From the NCBI RefSeq assembly GCF_022012435.1, contig NZ_JAKLUA010000008.1, positions 248,001 to 312,000 on the forward strand: 64,000 bases of DNA. The letters are read 5' to 3'. Position 1 is the stretch's first letter; every line of letters starts with the position of its first letter. Positions 9,078 to 17,543 of this stretch are shown here, piece by piece. Source of the stretch: Bradyrhizobium zhengyangense (GTDB taxonomy: Bacteria > Pseudomonadota > Alphaproteobacteria > Rhizobiales > Xanthobacteraceae). A model generated the notes under the pieces. The model did no database searches and had not been told where the DNA came from. It was given only the letters and a program-made list of their open reading frames with translations. The position numbers and the translations under genes were made by a program.

Positions 9078-10676
9078 ATGCGGAGCGTGTGGGCGCTCGC
9101 CGCGACGGCGGCGTTGTCTTTGCTGGCGTTTTCGACCACGACATTCGCCGGCGAGCCCAAGCAGGGCGGAATCCTGCGGATGTATCACCGCGACAGCCCG
9201 GCGAATGCGTCGATCCTCGAGGGCGCGACCTATTCGGTCAACGTGCCCTTCATGGGCGTGTTCAACAATCTCGTCATCTACGATCAGCACATTGCGCAGA
9301 ACAGTCCTGATACACTCAGGCCTGAGCTGGCCGAGAGCTGGTCCTGGAGCAGTGACAACAAGAAACTGACGTTCAAGCTCCGCCAGGGCGTCAAATGGCA
9401 TGACGGCAAGCCGTTCACGTCGGCCGACGTCAAATGCACGTTCGATCTGCTCATGGGCAAGTCGCAGCAGAAGCTTCGGCAGAATCCGCGCAAGGCCTGG
9501 TACAGCGAGGTCGACGACGTCACGCCAAACGGCGACTTCGAGATCTCCTTCAACCTGAAGCGGCCGCAGCCCTCGCTGCTGGCGATGCTCGCCTCTGGCT
9601 ATACGCCGATCTATCCCTGCCATGTCTCGCCGGCGGACATGCGCACCCATCCGATCGGGACCGGGCCGTACAAATTCGTCGAGTTCAAGGCCAATGAATC
9701 GATCAAGCTGACGCGGAATCCGGACTATTGGAAGAAGGGCCTGCCCTATCTCGACGGCATCGAATACACGATCATCCCGAACCGCTCGACGGCGATTCTC
9801 GCCTTCGTCGCCGGCAAGTTCGACATGACTTTCCCGACGCATATCACCATCCCGCTGCTCAAGGACATCAAGTCGCAGGCGCCGAACGCGGTCTGCGTCG
9901 TCGAACCGACCAACGTCTCGACCAACATCATCGTCAATTCGAGCTCGGCGCCGTTCGACAACATCGATATCCGCCGCGCGATGTCGCTGGCACTCGATCG
10001 GAAGGCCTTCGTCGATATCCTGTTCGAGGGTCAGGCCGACGTCGGCGGCACCATGCTGCCGCCGCCGCAAGGCATCTGGGGCATGCCCAAGGACAAGCTC
10101 CAGACCATTCCGGGTTACGGTCCGGACGTGAACGCGAACCGCGAGGAAGCGAAGAAGCTGATGCAGAGGGCCGGTTACGGCCCCGACAAGCATCTCGCCG
10201 TAAAGGTTTCGACACGCAATCTCGCGGAATATCGCGATCCTGCGGTGATCCTGATCGACCAGCTCAAGAGCATCTATATCGACGGCGAACTCGATGTCGT
10301 CGAGACTGCGAACTGGTTCCCGAAGGTCGCGCGCAAGGACTACATGCTCGGCCTCAATTTGACCGGCAATTCCGTCGACGATCCGGACCAGTCCTTCTAC
10401 GAGAACTATTCCTGCGGTTCGGAGCGGAACTACACCAATTACTGCAACAAGGAGATCGAGAAGCTGTTCGACGTGCAGTCGCAGGAGATCGACACGAACA
10501 AGCGCAAGCAACTGGTCTGGGACATCGACAAGAAGCTGCAGGAGGACGTCGCCCGCCCGATCATCTTCCACGCACGGGCCGGCACCTGCTGGCAGCCTTA
10601 CGTCAAGGGGATCACGATCATGTCGAACAGCTCCTATAACGGATTTCGCTACGAGGACGTTTGGCTCAACAAATAG
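9078..10676 (+). CDS. Peptide/oligopeptide-type ABC transporter substrate-binding protein
   Basis: A 532-residue extracytoplasmic binding protein of family 5 (DppA/OppA). It has a signal peptide (MRSVWALAATAALSLLAFSTTTFA) and then GEPKQGGILRMYHRD. The family region WSWSSDNKKLTFKLRQGVKW plus HDGKPFTSADVK follows. The typical NPDYWKKGLPYLDGI and a late FHARAGTCWQPYV region are also present. It should deliver peptides, opines, nickel complexes or other small polar ligands to the following permeases. The ATG is preceded by GGGAGGACCGAGG. First gene of a five-gene operon. Confidence 0.95.
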   Translation: MRSVWALAATAALSLLAFSTTTFAGEPKQGGILRMYHRDSPANASILEGATYSVNVPFMGVFNNLVIYDQHIAQNSPDTLRPELAESWSWSSDNKKLTFKLRQGVKWHDGKPFTSADVKCTFDLLMGKSQQKLRQNPRKAWYSEVDDVTPNGDFEISFNLKRPQPSLLAMLASGYTPIYPCHVSPADMRTHPIGTGPYKFVEFKANESIKLTRNPDYWKKGLPYLDGIEYTIIPNRSTAILAFVAGKFDMTFPTHITIPLLKDIKSQAPNAVCVVEPTNVSTNIIVNSSSAPFDNIDIRRAMSLALDRKAFVDILFEGQADVGGTMLPPPQGIWGMPKDKLQTIPGYGPDVNANREEAKKLMQRAGYGPDKHLAVKVSTRNLAEYRDPAVILIDQLKSIYIDGELDVVETANWFPKVARKDYMLGLNLTGNSVDDPDQSFYENYSCGSERNYTNYCNKEIEKLFDVQSQEIDTNKRKQLVWDIDKKLQEDVARPIIFHARAGTCWQPYVKGITIMSNSSYNGFRYEDVWLNK

Positions 10677-10718
10677 TGCGACAGGCTGAAGACTAGCGGC
10701 TCGACAGGAGAGCACGGG

Positions 10719-11666
10719 ATGTTTGCCTATCTGGTGCGGCGCCTGTTGCTGATGCTCGTGACCCTGATTGGGATCTCGATCGTCATCTTCTTCCTGTTGC
10801 GCATCGTTCCCGGCAACATCGTCGACATCCTGTTCGCCGCGGCCGGCTATGTCGATCCCGCCGACAAGGTCGATCTCGAGAAGCAGCTCGGCATCGACCA
10901 GCCGCTGGTGGTGCAATATCTGCACTGGATCGGCGGCTTGCTGCATGGCGATCTCGGTTACTCCTATGTCTCGGAGAAGCCGGCGCTGCAGGAGATCCTG
11001 CCGCGAATCCCGATCACCGCGCGGCTCGCCGGCCTCGCATTGCTGTTCTCGGCTTCGATCGGCATTCCGCTTGGCGTCATCAGCGCGGTCAAGCAGGGCT
11101 CACGGATCGACTACGCCTTGCGCGTGGTGAGCCTGAGCGGATTGTCGCTGCCCTCGTTCTGGCTTGGCCTGCTGGTTCTGACCGCGTCTGTCGCCATGTT
11201 TGGGCAGATGCCGATCTTCAATCCCAATCCGCAGAGTCTTGGCGAGGCATTCGCAACCTATTGTATCCCTGCGATGGTGGTCGGTTTCCGCAGTTCAGCG
11301 CTGACCATGCGGATCACGCGATCCTCGATGCTTGAGGTGCTGCGGCAGGACTATATCCGCACCGCCCGCGCCAAGGGTGCCTCCGACGCCGCGGTGAACT
11401 ATCACCATGCGCTGAAGAACGCGATTCTGCCGGTCATCACCGTGATCGGGATCGAGGCGGCGTTCCTGATCGGCGGCCTCATTGTCACCGAGACCGTGTT
11501 CAATATCCCGGGCGTCGCCCGCTTCCTGGTCGAGGCGATCCGCTGGCGCGATTATCCGATCGTGCAGAACCTCGTGATGCTGATTGCCGTCGTGGTGGTG
11601 AGCGCGAATTTCATCGTCGACATGCTGTACGCGGTGTTCGACCCGCGCATCCGGTACACGGATTAG
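10719..11666 (+). CDS. Peptide-type ABC transporter permease 1 (DppB-like)
   Basis: A 315-residue inner-membrane permease. It starts MFAYLVRRLLLMLVTLIGIS, the near-invariant N-terminus of DppB/OppB proteins. It has about six membrane helices and the cytoplasmic EAA-type loop that contacts the ATPase (DYIRTARAKGASDAAV). It ends AVFDPRIRYTD, another family hallmark. It forms a heterodimer with the product of the next gene, whose TTG start lies 9 bases past this stop. A purine-rich AGGAG straddling the stop codon serves the next gene. Confidence 0.96.
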   Translation: MFAYLVRRLLLMLVTLIGISIVIFFLLRIVPGNIVDILFAAAGYVDPADKVDLEKQLGIDQPLVVQYLHWIGGLLHGDLGYSYVSEKPALQEILPRIPITARLAGLALLFSASIGIPLGVISAVKQGSRIDYALRVVSLSGLSLPSFWLGLLVLTASVAMFGQMPIFNPNPQSLGEAFATYCIPAMVVGFRSSALTMRITRSSMLEVLRQDYIRTARAKGASDAAVNYHHALKNAILPVITVIGIEAAFLIGGLIVTETVFNIPGVARFLVEAIRWRDYPIVQNLVMLIAVVVVSANFIVDMLYAVFDPRIRYTD

Positions 11667-11675
11667 GAGATCAGC

Positions 11676-12569
11676 TTGGCCGCGATCGACTTCGACGTTG
11701 AACTGAGGCGGGCCGGCGCCCATGCGACCGGCGGCTGGCGGCGCGTGCTGTTCCTGGCGCAGCGGCACGTGCTGGGCGCGGCCGGACTGACCATCATGGC
11801 GGTGTTCGTGCTCACCGCGATCTTTGCCGATTTCATCGCGCGTTACGATCCCCTGACGGTCGATGCCGCGCATGCGCTGGCGCGCCCGAGTCTTGCCCAC
11901 TGGATGGGCACGGATTCCTTCGGCCGCGATGTCTTCAGCCGCATCATACACGGCGCGCGGATCTCGCTCGCAGTCGGGATCGGCTCGACCGCGCTCGGCG
12001 GCACGATCGGTGTGATCGTCGGGCTGACCTCCGGCTATCTCTCTGGCTGGGTCGATCTCATCTTCCAGCGCGTCTCAGACATCTTGCAGGCGCTACCGCT
12101 GCTGGTGCTGGCCCTGATCATGACGGCCGCCCTCGGCCCGTCGCTGCCGAATGTCATTCTCGCGATTGCCATTCCGCTGATCCCGACCGTGTCGCGCGTC
12201 ACCCGCGCCAACACGCTGGCGCTGCGCGAGCAGCCATTCGTGGAAGCCGCGAAATCGATTGGCATGAGCGAGGTGCGCATCGCGCTGCGCCACGTGCTGC
12301 CGAACACGCTGGCACCGTTGATCGTGCTCGCCACCGCTCAGCTCGGCTCGACGATCCTCACCGAGGCCTCGCTCTCCTTCCTCGGCCTCGGTATCCCCGA
12401 GCCTTATCCGTCATGGGGCCGCATGCTCTCGGAGTCCGCCGCCGAATATGTCCGCACCGCACCGTGGCTGGTGATCTTCCCGGGCATCGCCATCAGCCTC
12501 GCCGTATTCGGTGCAAACCTGTTCGGCGACGCCCTGCGCGACATCCTCGATCCCCGGCAGCGCGGCTGA
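11676..12569 (+). CDS. Peptide-type ABC transporter permease 2 (DppC-like)
   Basis: A 297-residue permease of the DppC/OppC branch. The N-terminus is cytoplasmic. The motif HWMGTDSFGRDVFSRIIHGAR (quoted in part) is typical. The EAA loop is EQPFVEAAKSIGMSEVRI, and the region SFLGLGIPEPYPSWGRML is diagnostic. I use the TTG at 11676 because AGGAG ends 6 bases upstream and no ATG fits. The stop overlaps the next start by one base (TGATG), which couples translation to the first ATPase gene. Confidence 0.95.
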   Translation: MAAIDFDVELRRAGAHATGGWRRVLFLAQRHVLGAAGLTIMAVFVLTAIFADFIARYDPLTVDAAHALARPSLAHWMGTDSFGRDVFSRIIHGARISLAVGIGSTALGGTIGVIVGLTSGYLSGWVDLIFQRVSDILQALPLLVLALIMTAALGPSLPNVILAIAIPLIPTVSRVTRANTLALREQPFVEAAKSIGMSEVRIALRHVLPNTLAPLIVLATAQLGSTILTEASLSFLGLGIPEPYPSWGRMLSESAAEYVRTAPWLVIFPGIAISLAVFGANLFGDALRDILDPRQRG

Positions 12570-13576
12570 TGGCTGATACCTCCGATCTCGTGCTTGACGT
12601 GAAGAACCTGAAGACCGTGTTCTTCACCAATTCTGGCCTCTTCAAAGCCGTCGACGATGTCTCCTTCACCGTGAAGCGCGGTGAGACGCTGGCCATCGTC
12701 GGCGAATCCGGCTGCGGCAAGAGCGTCACCGCGCTGTCCCTGATGCGGCTGGTGTCCGATCCGCCCGGCCGTATCGTTGGTGGCTCGATCATGCTCGAAG
12801 GCACCGATCTGCTGGCGCTGGACGAAGCGGCGATGCGCAAGATCCGCGGCAATCGCATCTCCATGATCTTCCAGGAGCCGATGACATCGCTCAACCCTGT
12901 CATCCGTATCGGCGATCAGATCGTCGAAGCCGTGCGGCTGCATCGGAACTTGTCGACCAAGGAGGCGCGTAACATTGCGGTCGAGATGCTGCACCTGGTG
13001 CGCATCCCCGAGCCGGCGCGGCGCGCGCGCGAATATCCGCATCAACTCTCCGGCGGCATGCGTCAGCGCGCGATGATCGCGATGGCGCTGGCATGCCGGC
13101 CGGCGTTGCTGATCGCGGACGAGCCGACCACCGCGCTCGACGTCACCATCCAGGCGCAAATCCTGGCCCTGATCCTCGATCTGCAGAAAGAGCTTGGTAC
13201 CGGTCTCGTGCTGATCACGCACGATCTCGGCGTCGTCGCGCAAACCGCGCAGCGCGTCATCGTGATGTATGCGGGACGGAAGGTCGAGGAAGCCAGCGTC
13301 GAGGCGCTGTTCGCAGCACCAAAACATCCCTATACGCGCGGGCTGATGGCCTCGATTCCCGCAGTGCCTGCGCCCGGCATCGCCGCGCAGGAACGGCTGA
13401 ACGAAATTCCGGGGACCGTCCCCTCGCTGGTGCGGCTGCCGAAAGGCTGCGCCTTCGCGCCACGCTGCAAGCTCGCGGTGAAGCGCTGCGAAGCCGAATA
13501 TCCGCCGCTGGCCGATTGGGGCGGCGGCCACCTCGCCGCCTGCTGGCGCGCAGCTGACGTGGCGGAGGTGGCATGA
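12569..13576 (+). CDS. Peptide-type ABC transporter ATP-binding protein 1 (DppD-like)
   Basis: A 335-residue ATPase subunit. Walker A is GESGCGKSVT, the signature is LSGGMRQRAMIA, and Walker B is LLIADEPTTALD. The C-terminal oligopeptide-transporter domain has CAFAPRCKLAVKRCEAEYP, where cysteines in this family can hold an Fe-S cluster or metal. The frame stays open upstream, but the ATG overlapping the permease stop (TGATG) is the coupled start. It forms a heterodimer with the next gene product, whose start overlaps this stop by 4 bases. Confidence 0.95.
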   Translation: MADTSDLVLDVKNLKTVFFTNSGLFKAVDDVSFTVKRGETLAIVGESGCGKSVTALSLMRLVSDPPGRIVGGSIMLEGTDLLALDEAAMRKIRGNRISMIFQEPMTSLNPVIRIGDQIVEAVRLHRNLSTKEARNIAVEMLHLVRIPEPARRAREYPHQLSGGMRQRAMIAMALACRPALLIADEPTTALDVTIQAQILALILDLQKELGTGLVLITHDLGVVAQTAQRVIVMYAGRKVEEASVEALFAAPKHPYTRGLMASIPAVPAPGIAAQERLNEIPGTVPSLVRLPKGCAFAPRCKLAVKRCEAEYPPLADWGGGHLAACWRAADVAEVA

Positions 13577-14559
13577 GCGAGGTTCTACTCGAGGTCACCG
13601 ACCTCAAGAAATATTATCCGGTGCGCGCCGGCGTGCTGCGCCGGCAGGTCGGCACCGTGCATTCGGTCGACGGCGTCTCGTTCTCCGTTGGTGCGGGCGA
13701 GACGCTCGGCCTTGTCGGCGAATCCGGCTGTGGCAAGTCGACGGTGGCGCGCAGCGTGCTTCGGCTGATCGAGCCGACGTCAGGCCAGATCCGGCTCGAC
13801 GGCGAAGACATTACCCATCTGTCCAAGACGGCGCTGCGGCCGCATCGCCGCGCCATGCAGATCGTATTCCAGGATCCGTTCGCCTCGCTCAATCCGCGCA
13901 TGACCGCGGGCGATATCGTCGGCGAGCCGATTGCGGTCCACGGGCTCGCGACCGGCCAGGCACTAGAGGCGCGCGTTGCAAAGCTGTTCGAGCAGGTCGG
14001 CCTTCGGCCCGACCAGATGCGCAACTTCCCGCATCAATTCTCCGGCGGTCAGCGCCAGCGCATCTGCATCGCGCGCGCGCTGGCGCTGGGGCCGCGCCTG
14101 ATCGTCTGCGACGAGCCGGTGTCAGCGCTCGACGTATCGATCCAGGCGCAGGTGATCAATCTCTTGATCGACCTGCAGAAGCAGCACGGCTTCTCCTATC
14201 TCTTCATCGCCCACGATCTCGCCGTAGTCGCCCATATCAGCCATCGCGTCGCGGTGATGTATCTCGGCCGCATCGTCGAGATCGCCGACAAGGATGAGCT
14301 GTTCCGTAACCCCCGCCATCCTTACACGCAGGCGCTGCTCGCCTCGGTGCCGATCGCCAATCCGTTGGCGAAGAAGCTCGCGCCGCTGGTGGACGGCGAC
14401 GTGCCTAGTCCCGTCAATCCGCCGCCCGGCTGCGCGTTTCACACCCGCTGCCGGTTTGCGATGGAGCGTTGCAAGACGGAGCGTCCGGTGCTGATGGAGG
14501 CGGGTGACGGGCACCAGGTGGCGTGCTTGCTCAATGACGGGACAGGCCGAAGCCAGTAG
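13573..14559 (+). CDS. Peptide-type ABC transporter ATP-binding protein 2 (DppF-like)
   Basis: A 328-residue ATPase subunit, last gene of the importer operon. Walker A is GESGCGKSTV, the signature is FSGGQRQRICIARAL, and Walker B is LIVCDEPVSALD. The C-terminal domain has CAFHTRCRFAMERCKTERP. The start overlaps the previous stop (ATGA). Its last 29 bases overlap, tail to tail, the 3' end of the minus-strand CREST-like membrane gene. No terminator can therefore lie between the two. Confidence 0.95.
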   Translation: MSEVLLEVTDLKKYYPVRAGVLRRQVGTVHSVDGVSFSVGAGETLGLVGESGCGKSTVARSVLRLIEPTSGQIRLDGEDITHLSKTALRPHRRAMQIVFQDPFASLNPRMTAGDIVGEPIAVHGLATGQALEARVAKLFEQVGLRPDQMRNFPHQFSGGQRQRICIARALALGPRLIVCDEPVSALDVSIQAQVINLLIDLQKQHGFSYLFIAHDLAVVAHISHRVAVMYLGRIVEIADKDELFRNPRHPYTQALLASVPIANPLAKKLAPLVDGDVPSPVNPPPGCAFHTRCRFAMERCKTERPVLMEAGDGHQVACLLNDGTGRSQ

Positions 14560-15334
14560 GCCGCAACGCCCGGATCACCGGCCAGGCCGCCAACGCAGCA
14601 GCCAGATGCTTGAGCGTGTGACCCGAGACAAGGTGCCCGGTCGCTTCGAATATGGTCACATCGCCCAGCTCGAAAAGCTTGGCCAGGACATAGAAGACAA
14701 TCACGCCGCCGAGCGGCACGCCGATCGCGCCGGGCCGCGGCCGCGTCAACGCCAGTCCCACAGCCAGCGCCATGCCGCCGTACTGCACGACCACCCATGG
14801 CGTGAGGTTCTCGCGCGCGACCCAGGCCGCGAGCAGGCCGGCAACCATCATCAGCACCAGCACGGCCTCGCCTGCGCGCACGCTGATGCGCTCGCTGGCC
14901 GCAATGCCGAGAAAGCCAGCGAACGCCACCGCCATGCCGAGACGATCGGCCACGAGCCGTTGCGGCATGTCGGGGTCGAGGTGATAGAAGCCCGAACCCA
15001 CGCATGTGAGGATCAGTCCAACGAAGAACCAGCTTGCACCCACGGGGGCGTCATTGCCGCCGCGCAGCCGCTCCGTGCCCCAGACACCCATCGCGAGGAA
15101 GGCGAGATTACTCAGGACGTCGCCGGCGTTGGGCACACCCAGCCAGGCGCGCGTGTCGACGAAATGCGGGATGTGCCAGCCGGCGGCCGGCAGCGCGGGG
15201 GCGAGGAAAGCCGCAAGTCCGAGCACAGAGAGCGCCGCGAGCAGATATTTTTCGCGGACAGTCGGCAGGAGCCGACCAGGCATCGACAGCAGCGGGGCCT
15301 CGGTCGCTTGGGCTTGGTCACTTGGGCGCAGCAT
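14531..15334 (-). CDS. Ceramidase-like (CREST superfamily) membrane protein
   Basis: A polytopic membrane protein of 267 residues with about seven hydrophobic segments. It carries the scattered polar residues of the CREST superfamily (alkaline ceramidase, PAQR receptors): a Ser in NAGDVLSNLAF, His-Asp in GSGFYHLDP, Asp in VADRLGMAVAF, and the closing pair in GHTLKH. Known members are zinc-dependent amide hydrolases, often acting on lipids. The bacterial members are largely uncharacterised. The frame reaches an ATG at 15355, but that codon lies inside an operator-like palindrome. The ATG at 15334 has GGAGG 5 bases upstream and is preferred. It overlaps the end of the peptide ABC operon tail to tail. 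Confidence 0.75.
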   Translation of the reverse strand: MLRPSDQAQATEAPLLSMPGRLLPTVREKYLLAALSVLGLAAFLAPALPAAGWHIPHFVDTRAWLGVPNAGDVLSNLAFLAMGVWGTERLRGGNDAPVGASWFFVGLILTCVGSGFYHLDPDMPQRLVADRLGMAVAFAGFLGIAASERISVRAGEAVLVLMMVAGLLAAWVARENLTPWVVVQYGGMALAVGLALTRPRPGAIGVPLGGVIVFYVLAKLFELGDVTIFEATGHLVSGHTLKHLAAALAAWPVIRALRPTGFGLSRH

Positions 15335-15346
15335 GCAGGCCTCCGA

Positions 15347-15394
15347 ATTGAACATAGTTCAATACCAGTAGACCAAAATTGAACATTGTTCAAT
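15347..15394 (-). promoter_or_regulatory. Tandem operator: two copies of ATTGAAC-N3-GTTCAAT
   Basis: Two 17-base palindromes, ATTGAACATAGTTCAAT (15347-15363) and ATTGAACATTGTTCAAT (15378-15394), have centres 31 bases apart. That is three helical turns, so the sites face the same way. They lie 13-60 bases upstream of the start of the CREST-like gene and nowhere else that I saw. This is the layout of a cooperative TetR/MarR-type repressor site. The regulator gene is not adjacent. Confidence 0.75.
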
Positions 15395-15476
15395 AAGATT
15401 CGCGCGCGAACCTGATCCGGCTTTATCCTATTGAGATTATTTACACTCTGATCGAGACGGAGGCGGTCCCGCAGGA

Positions 15477-15546
15477 TGGGCAAAGCGACTTTCCGCCGTG
15501 CTCGAAGAGCGAAGCCGGCACGGCACTTTGCGCCTTTGCCCACCCA
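15477..15546. repeat. Intergenic inverted repeat, TGGGCAAAG family
   Basis: The outer arms TGGGCAAAGCG and GCGCCTTTGCCCA face each other, with internal CCGTGC and GCACGG segments. A related, better preserved copy is at 20234-20326. It lies just after the 3' end of the carboxylase alpha gene. It may act as a transcription or mRNA end, or simply be a dispersed element. Confidence 0.6.
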
Positions 15547-15566
15547 ACGAGACTGCGTTCGCCGCG

Positions 15567-17543
15567 CTATGGTGCCCCGATCTCCGCAACGATCCGGCCC
15601 GTCGTCACCTGCTCGCCCTCGGCGACGTCGATCGCAGCGACGACACCGTCGATGCCGGCCTTGTGGACGTGCTCCATCTTCATCGCTTCCAGCGTCAGCA
15701 CCGGCTGACCTGATGTGACGCGATCGCCCGGCTTGACCAGCACGGCGACAACGCGGCCGTTCATGGCGGCGCGGACCTTTCCATCGCCGCCGTTGCTTGC
15801 TGCAGCTTTGGGCGCAGCGAGCGTCAGATCATTCACCGAGACCGGGATGCCCCGATGCTGGACGTAAAATCGGTCGCCCTCACGCAGGAATTTTGCGCTG
15901 TCCATCACGCCATCATGACGGAAGCGGATCATTTCCGAATCGAGCTGCGCGATCTCGAATCTGTCCCGCCGTGCCCCCGTGGCGACGATGTAGTTGCCAT
16001 CGCGCTCGCGGGTGACCTCGAGCTCATGCGCGTGACCGGCGATCTCGATCTTCGCGGGCAGAGGAAACGTCGCCGACAGGCTGCGGCCAGCTCGCCATGC
16101 CGGCGCGCGCGGATTGGTGACGTAGAGCAACAGGCCGGCCAGCGCCGCATTGAATGCAGCGTCCGCACGCGGCGCCAGCAGCTCGTCGCGATGCGCACCG
16201 ATGAAAGCCGTCGTCGCCTCGCCTTTGGCAAAGCCGGGATGACGCAGGCACGAGATCAGGAACGCCTGATTGGTCGTCACGCCAAGCGCCGTGAGCTGCT
16301 CCAGCCCGACGATCAGCCGCCCCCTTGCCTCCTCGCGCGTCGCACCATGGCTGACCAGCTTGGCAATCATGGAATCGTAGAACGGCGGGATCTCCGCCCC
16401 CGATTGCAGCGCATGCTCGACGCGGATGCCATCAGGCACCTGCCAGCGCGCCATACGGCCGGATTGCGGCATGAAATCCCGCGCGGCATCTTCCGAGCAA
16501 AGCCGCACCTCGATCGCGTGACCTGAGAATTTGATGTCCTGCTGCTTCACCGGCAAGTCTTCGCCGCGCGCGACACGCAATTGCAGCTCGACGAGATCGA
16601 GACCGGTGATCGCCTCGGTGACGGGATGCTCGACCTGGAGGCGCGTGTTCATCTCCATGAAGTAGAATTCGCCGCTGGTATCGAGCAGAAATTCCAGCGT
16701 GCCGGCGCCCTCGTAGCGCAGCGCCTTGACGGCAGCGACCGCGACCTCGCCCATCTTCGCACGCAGCTCCGGTGTCACCGCTGGCGACGGCGCCTCCTCG
16801 ATCAGCTTCTGGTGTCGCCGCTGCACCGAACAATCGCGTTCGCCGAGATGGATGGCGTTGCCATGGCTGTCGCCGAACACCTGGATCTCGATGTGCCGGG
16901 GATTTTGAATCGCGCGCTCGAGGATGACCGTGGGATCACCGAAAGCCGCCTTCGCTTCCGACCGCGCGCTACGCAGCGCATCCGGAAACGACGCTGCGTC
17001 GACGACAAGCCGCATGCCGCGACCGCCGCCGCCGGCGACGGCCTTGATCATCACGGGGAAGCCGATCTTTCCGGCCTCCGAAAGCATAACTTCGTCGCCC
17101 TGGTCGGCGCCTTGGTAGCCGGGCACGATTGGCACGCCGGCCTTTTTCATGATCTCCTTGGCGCCGGCCTTGTTGCCCATCGCCTCGATCGCCTGTGGCG
17201 ACGGGCCGATGAAGATGAGACCGGCATCCTTGCAGGCTTGCGCAAAATCCTCGTTCTCGGCAAGGAAGCCGTAGCCGGGATGCACGGCATCCGCGCCGCT
17301 CGCTTTGGCAGCTTCGATGATCGCGGGGATGTTGAGATAGGATTGCGCCGGTAAGGCCTCGCCGATCCGCACGGCCTGATCGGCCTGCTTGACGTGGAGC
17401 GCATCGCGATCCGCGTCCGAATACACCGCGACGACACCAAGACCGAGCTGCCGCGCGCTACGCATGACACGCAATGCGATCTCGCCACGATTGGCGATCA
17501 AGACCTTGAAGAACGGCCGGTGCTGCACTGATCCGTTCCTCAT
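15567..17543 (-). CDS. Acyl-CoA carboxylase alpha subunit (biotin carboxylase + biotin carrier)
   Basis: A 658-residue biotin-dependent enzyme. The N-terminal biotin carboxylase domain starts FFKVLIANRGEIALRVMRSA and has the glycine-rich ATP-grasp loop GGGGRGMRLV and the EMNTRLQVEHPVTE motif. A linker follows, then a C-terminal carrier domain with the biotinylation site EAMKMEH (Lys about 622). It carboxylates biotin with bicarbonate and ATP and passes CO2 to the beta subunit encoded just upstream, whose stop its start overlaps (ATGA). Domain order and length fit methylcrotonyl-CoA and geranyl-CoA carboxylases. The specificity lies in the partner. The N-terminus MRNGSVQHRP could be slightly shorter. 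Confidence 0.95.
   Translation of the reverse strand: MRNGSVQHRPFFKVLIANRGEIALRVMRSARQLGLGVVAVYSDADRDALHVKQADQAVRIGEALPAQSYLNIPAIIEAAKASGADAVHPGYGFLAENEDFAQACKDAGLIFIGPSPQAIEAMGNKAGAKEIMKKAGVPIVPGYQGADQGDEVMLSEAGKIGFPVMIKAVAGGGGRGMRLVVDAASFPDALRSARSEAKAAFGDPTVILERAIQNPRHIEIQVFGDSHGNAIHLGERDCSVQRRHQKLIEEAPSPAVTPELRAKMGEVAVAAVKALRYEGAGTLEFLLDTSGEFYFMEMNTRLQVEHPVTEAITGLDLVELQLRVARGEDLPVKQQDIKFSGHAIEVRLCSEDAARDFMPQSGRMARWQVPDGIRVEHALQSGAEIPPFYDSMIAKLVSHGATREEARGRLIVGLEQLTALGVTTNQAFLISCLRHPGFAKGEATTAFIGAHRDELLAPRADAAFNAALAGLLLYVTNPRAPAWRAGRSLSATFPLPAKIEIAGHAHELEVTRERDGNYIVATGARRDRFEIAQLDSEMIRFRHDGVMDSAKFLREGDRFYVQHRGIPVSVNDLTLAAPKAAASNGGDGKVRAAMNGRVVAVLVKPGDRVTSGQPVLTLEAMKMEHVHKAGIDGVVAAIDVAEGEQVTTGRIVAEIGAP

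Noticed and set aside
9027..10946. 639-codon minus-strand frame
   Set aside because: Antisense to the peptide-binding protein gene, which has a signal peptide, ribosome site and operon context.
15347..15394. LexA/SOS box
   Set aside because: GAAC-N3-GTTC has a 3-base gap, not the 4-base gap of the Gram-positive box, and the alphaproteobacterial box is a direct GTTC repeat.
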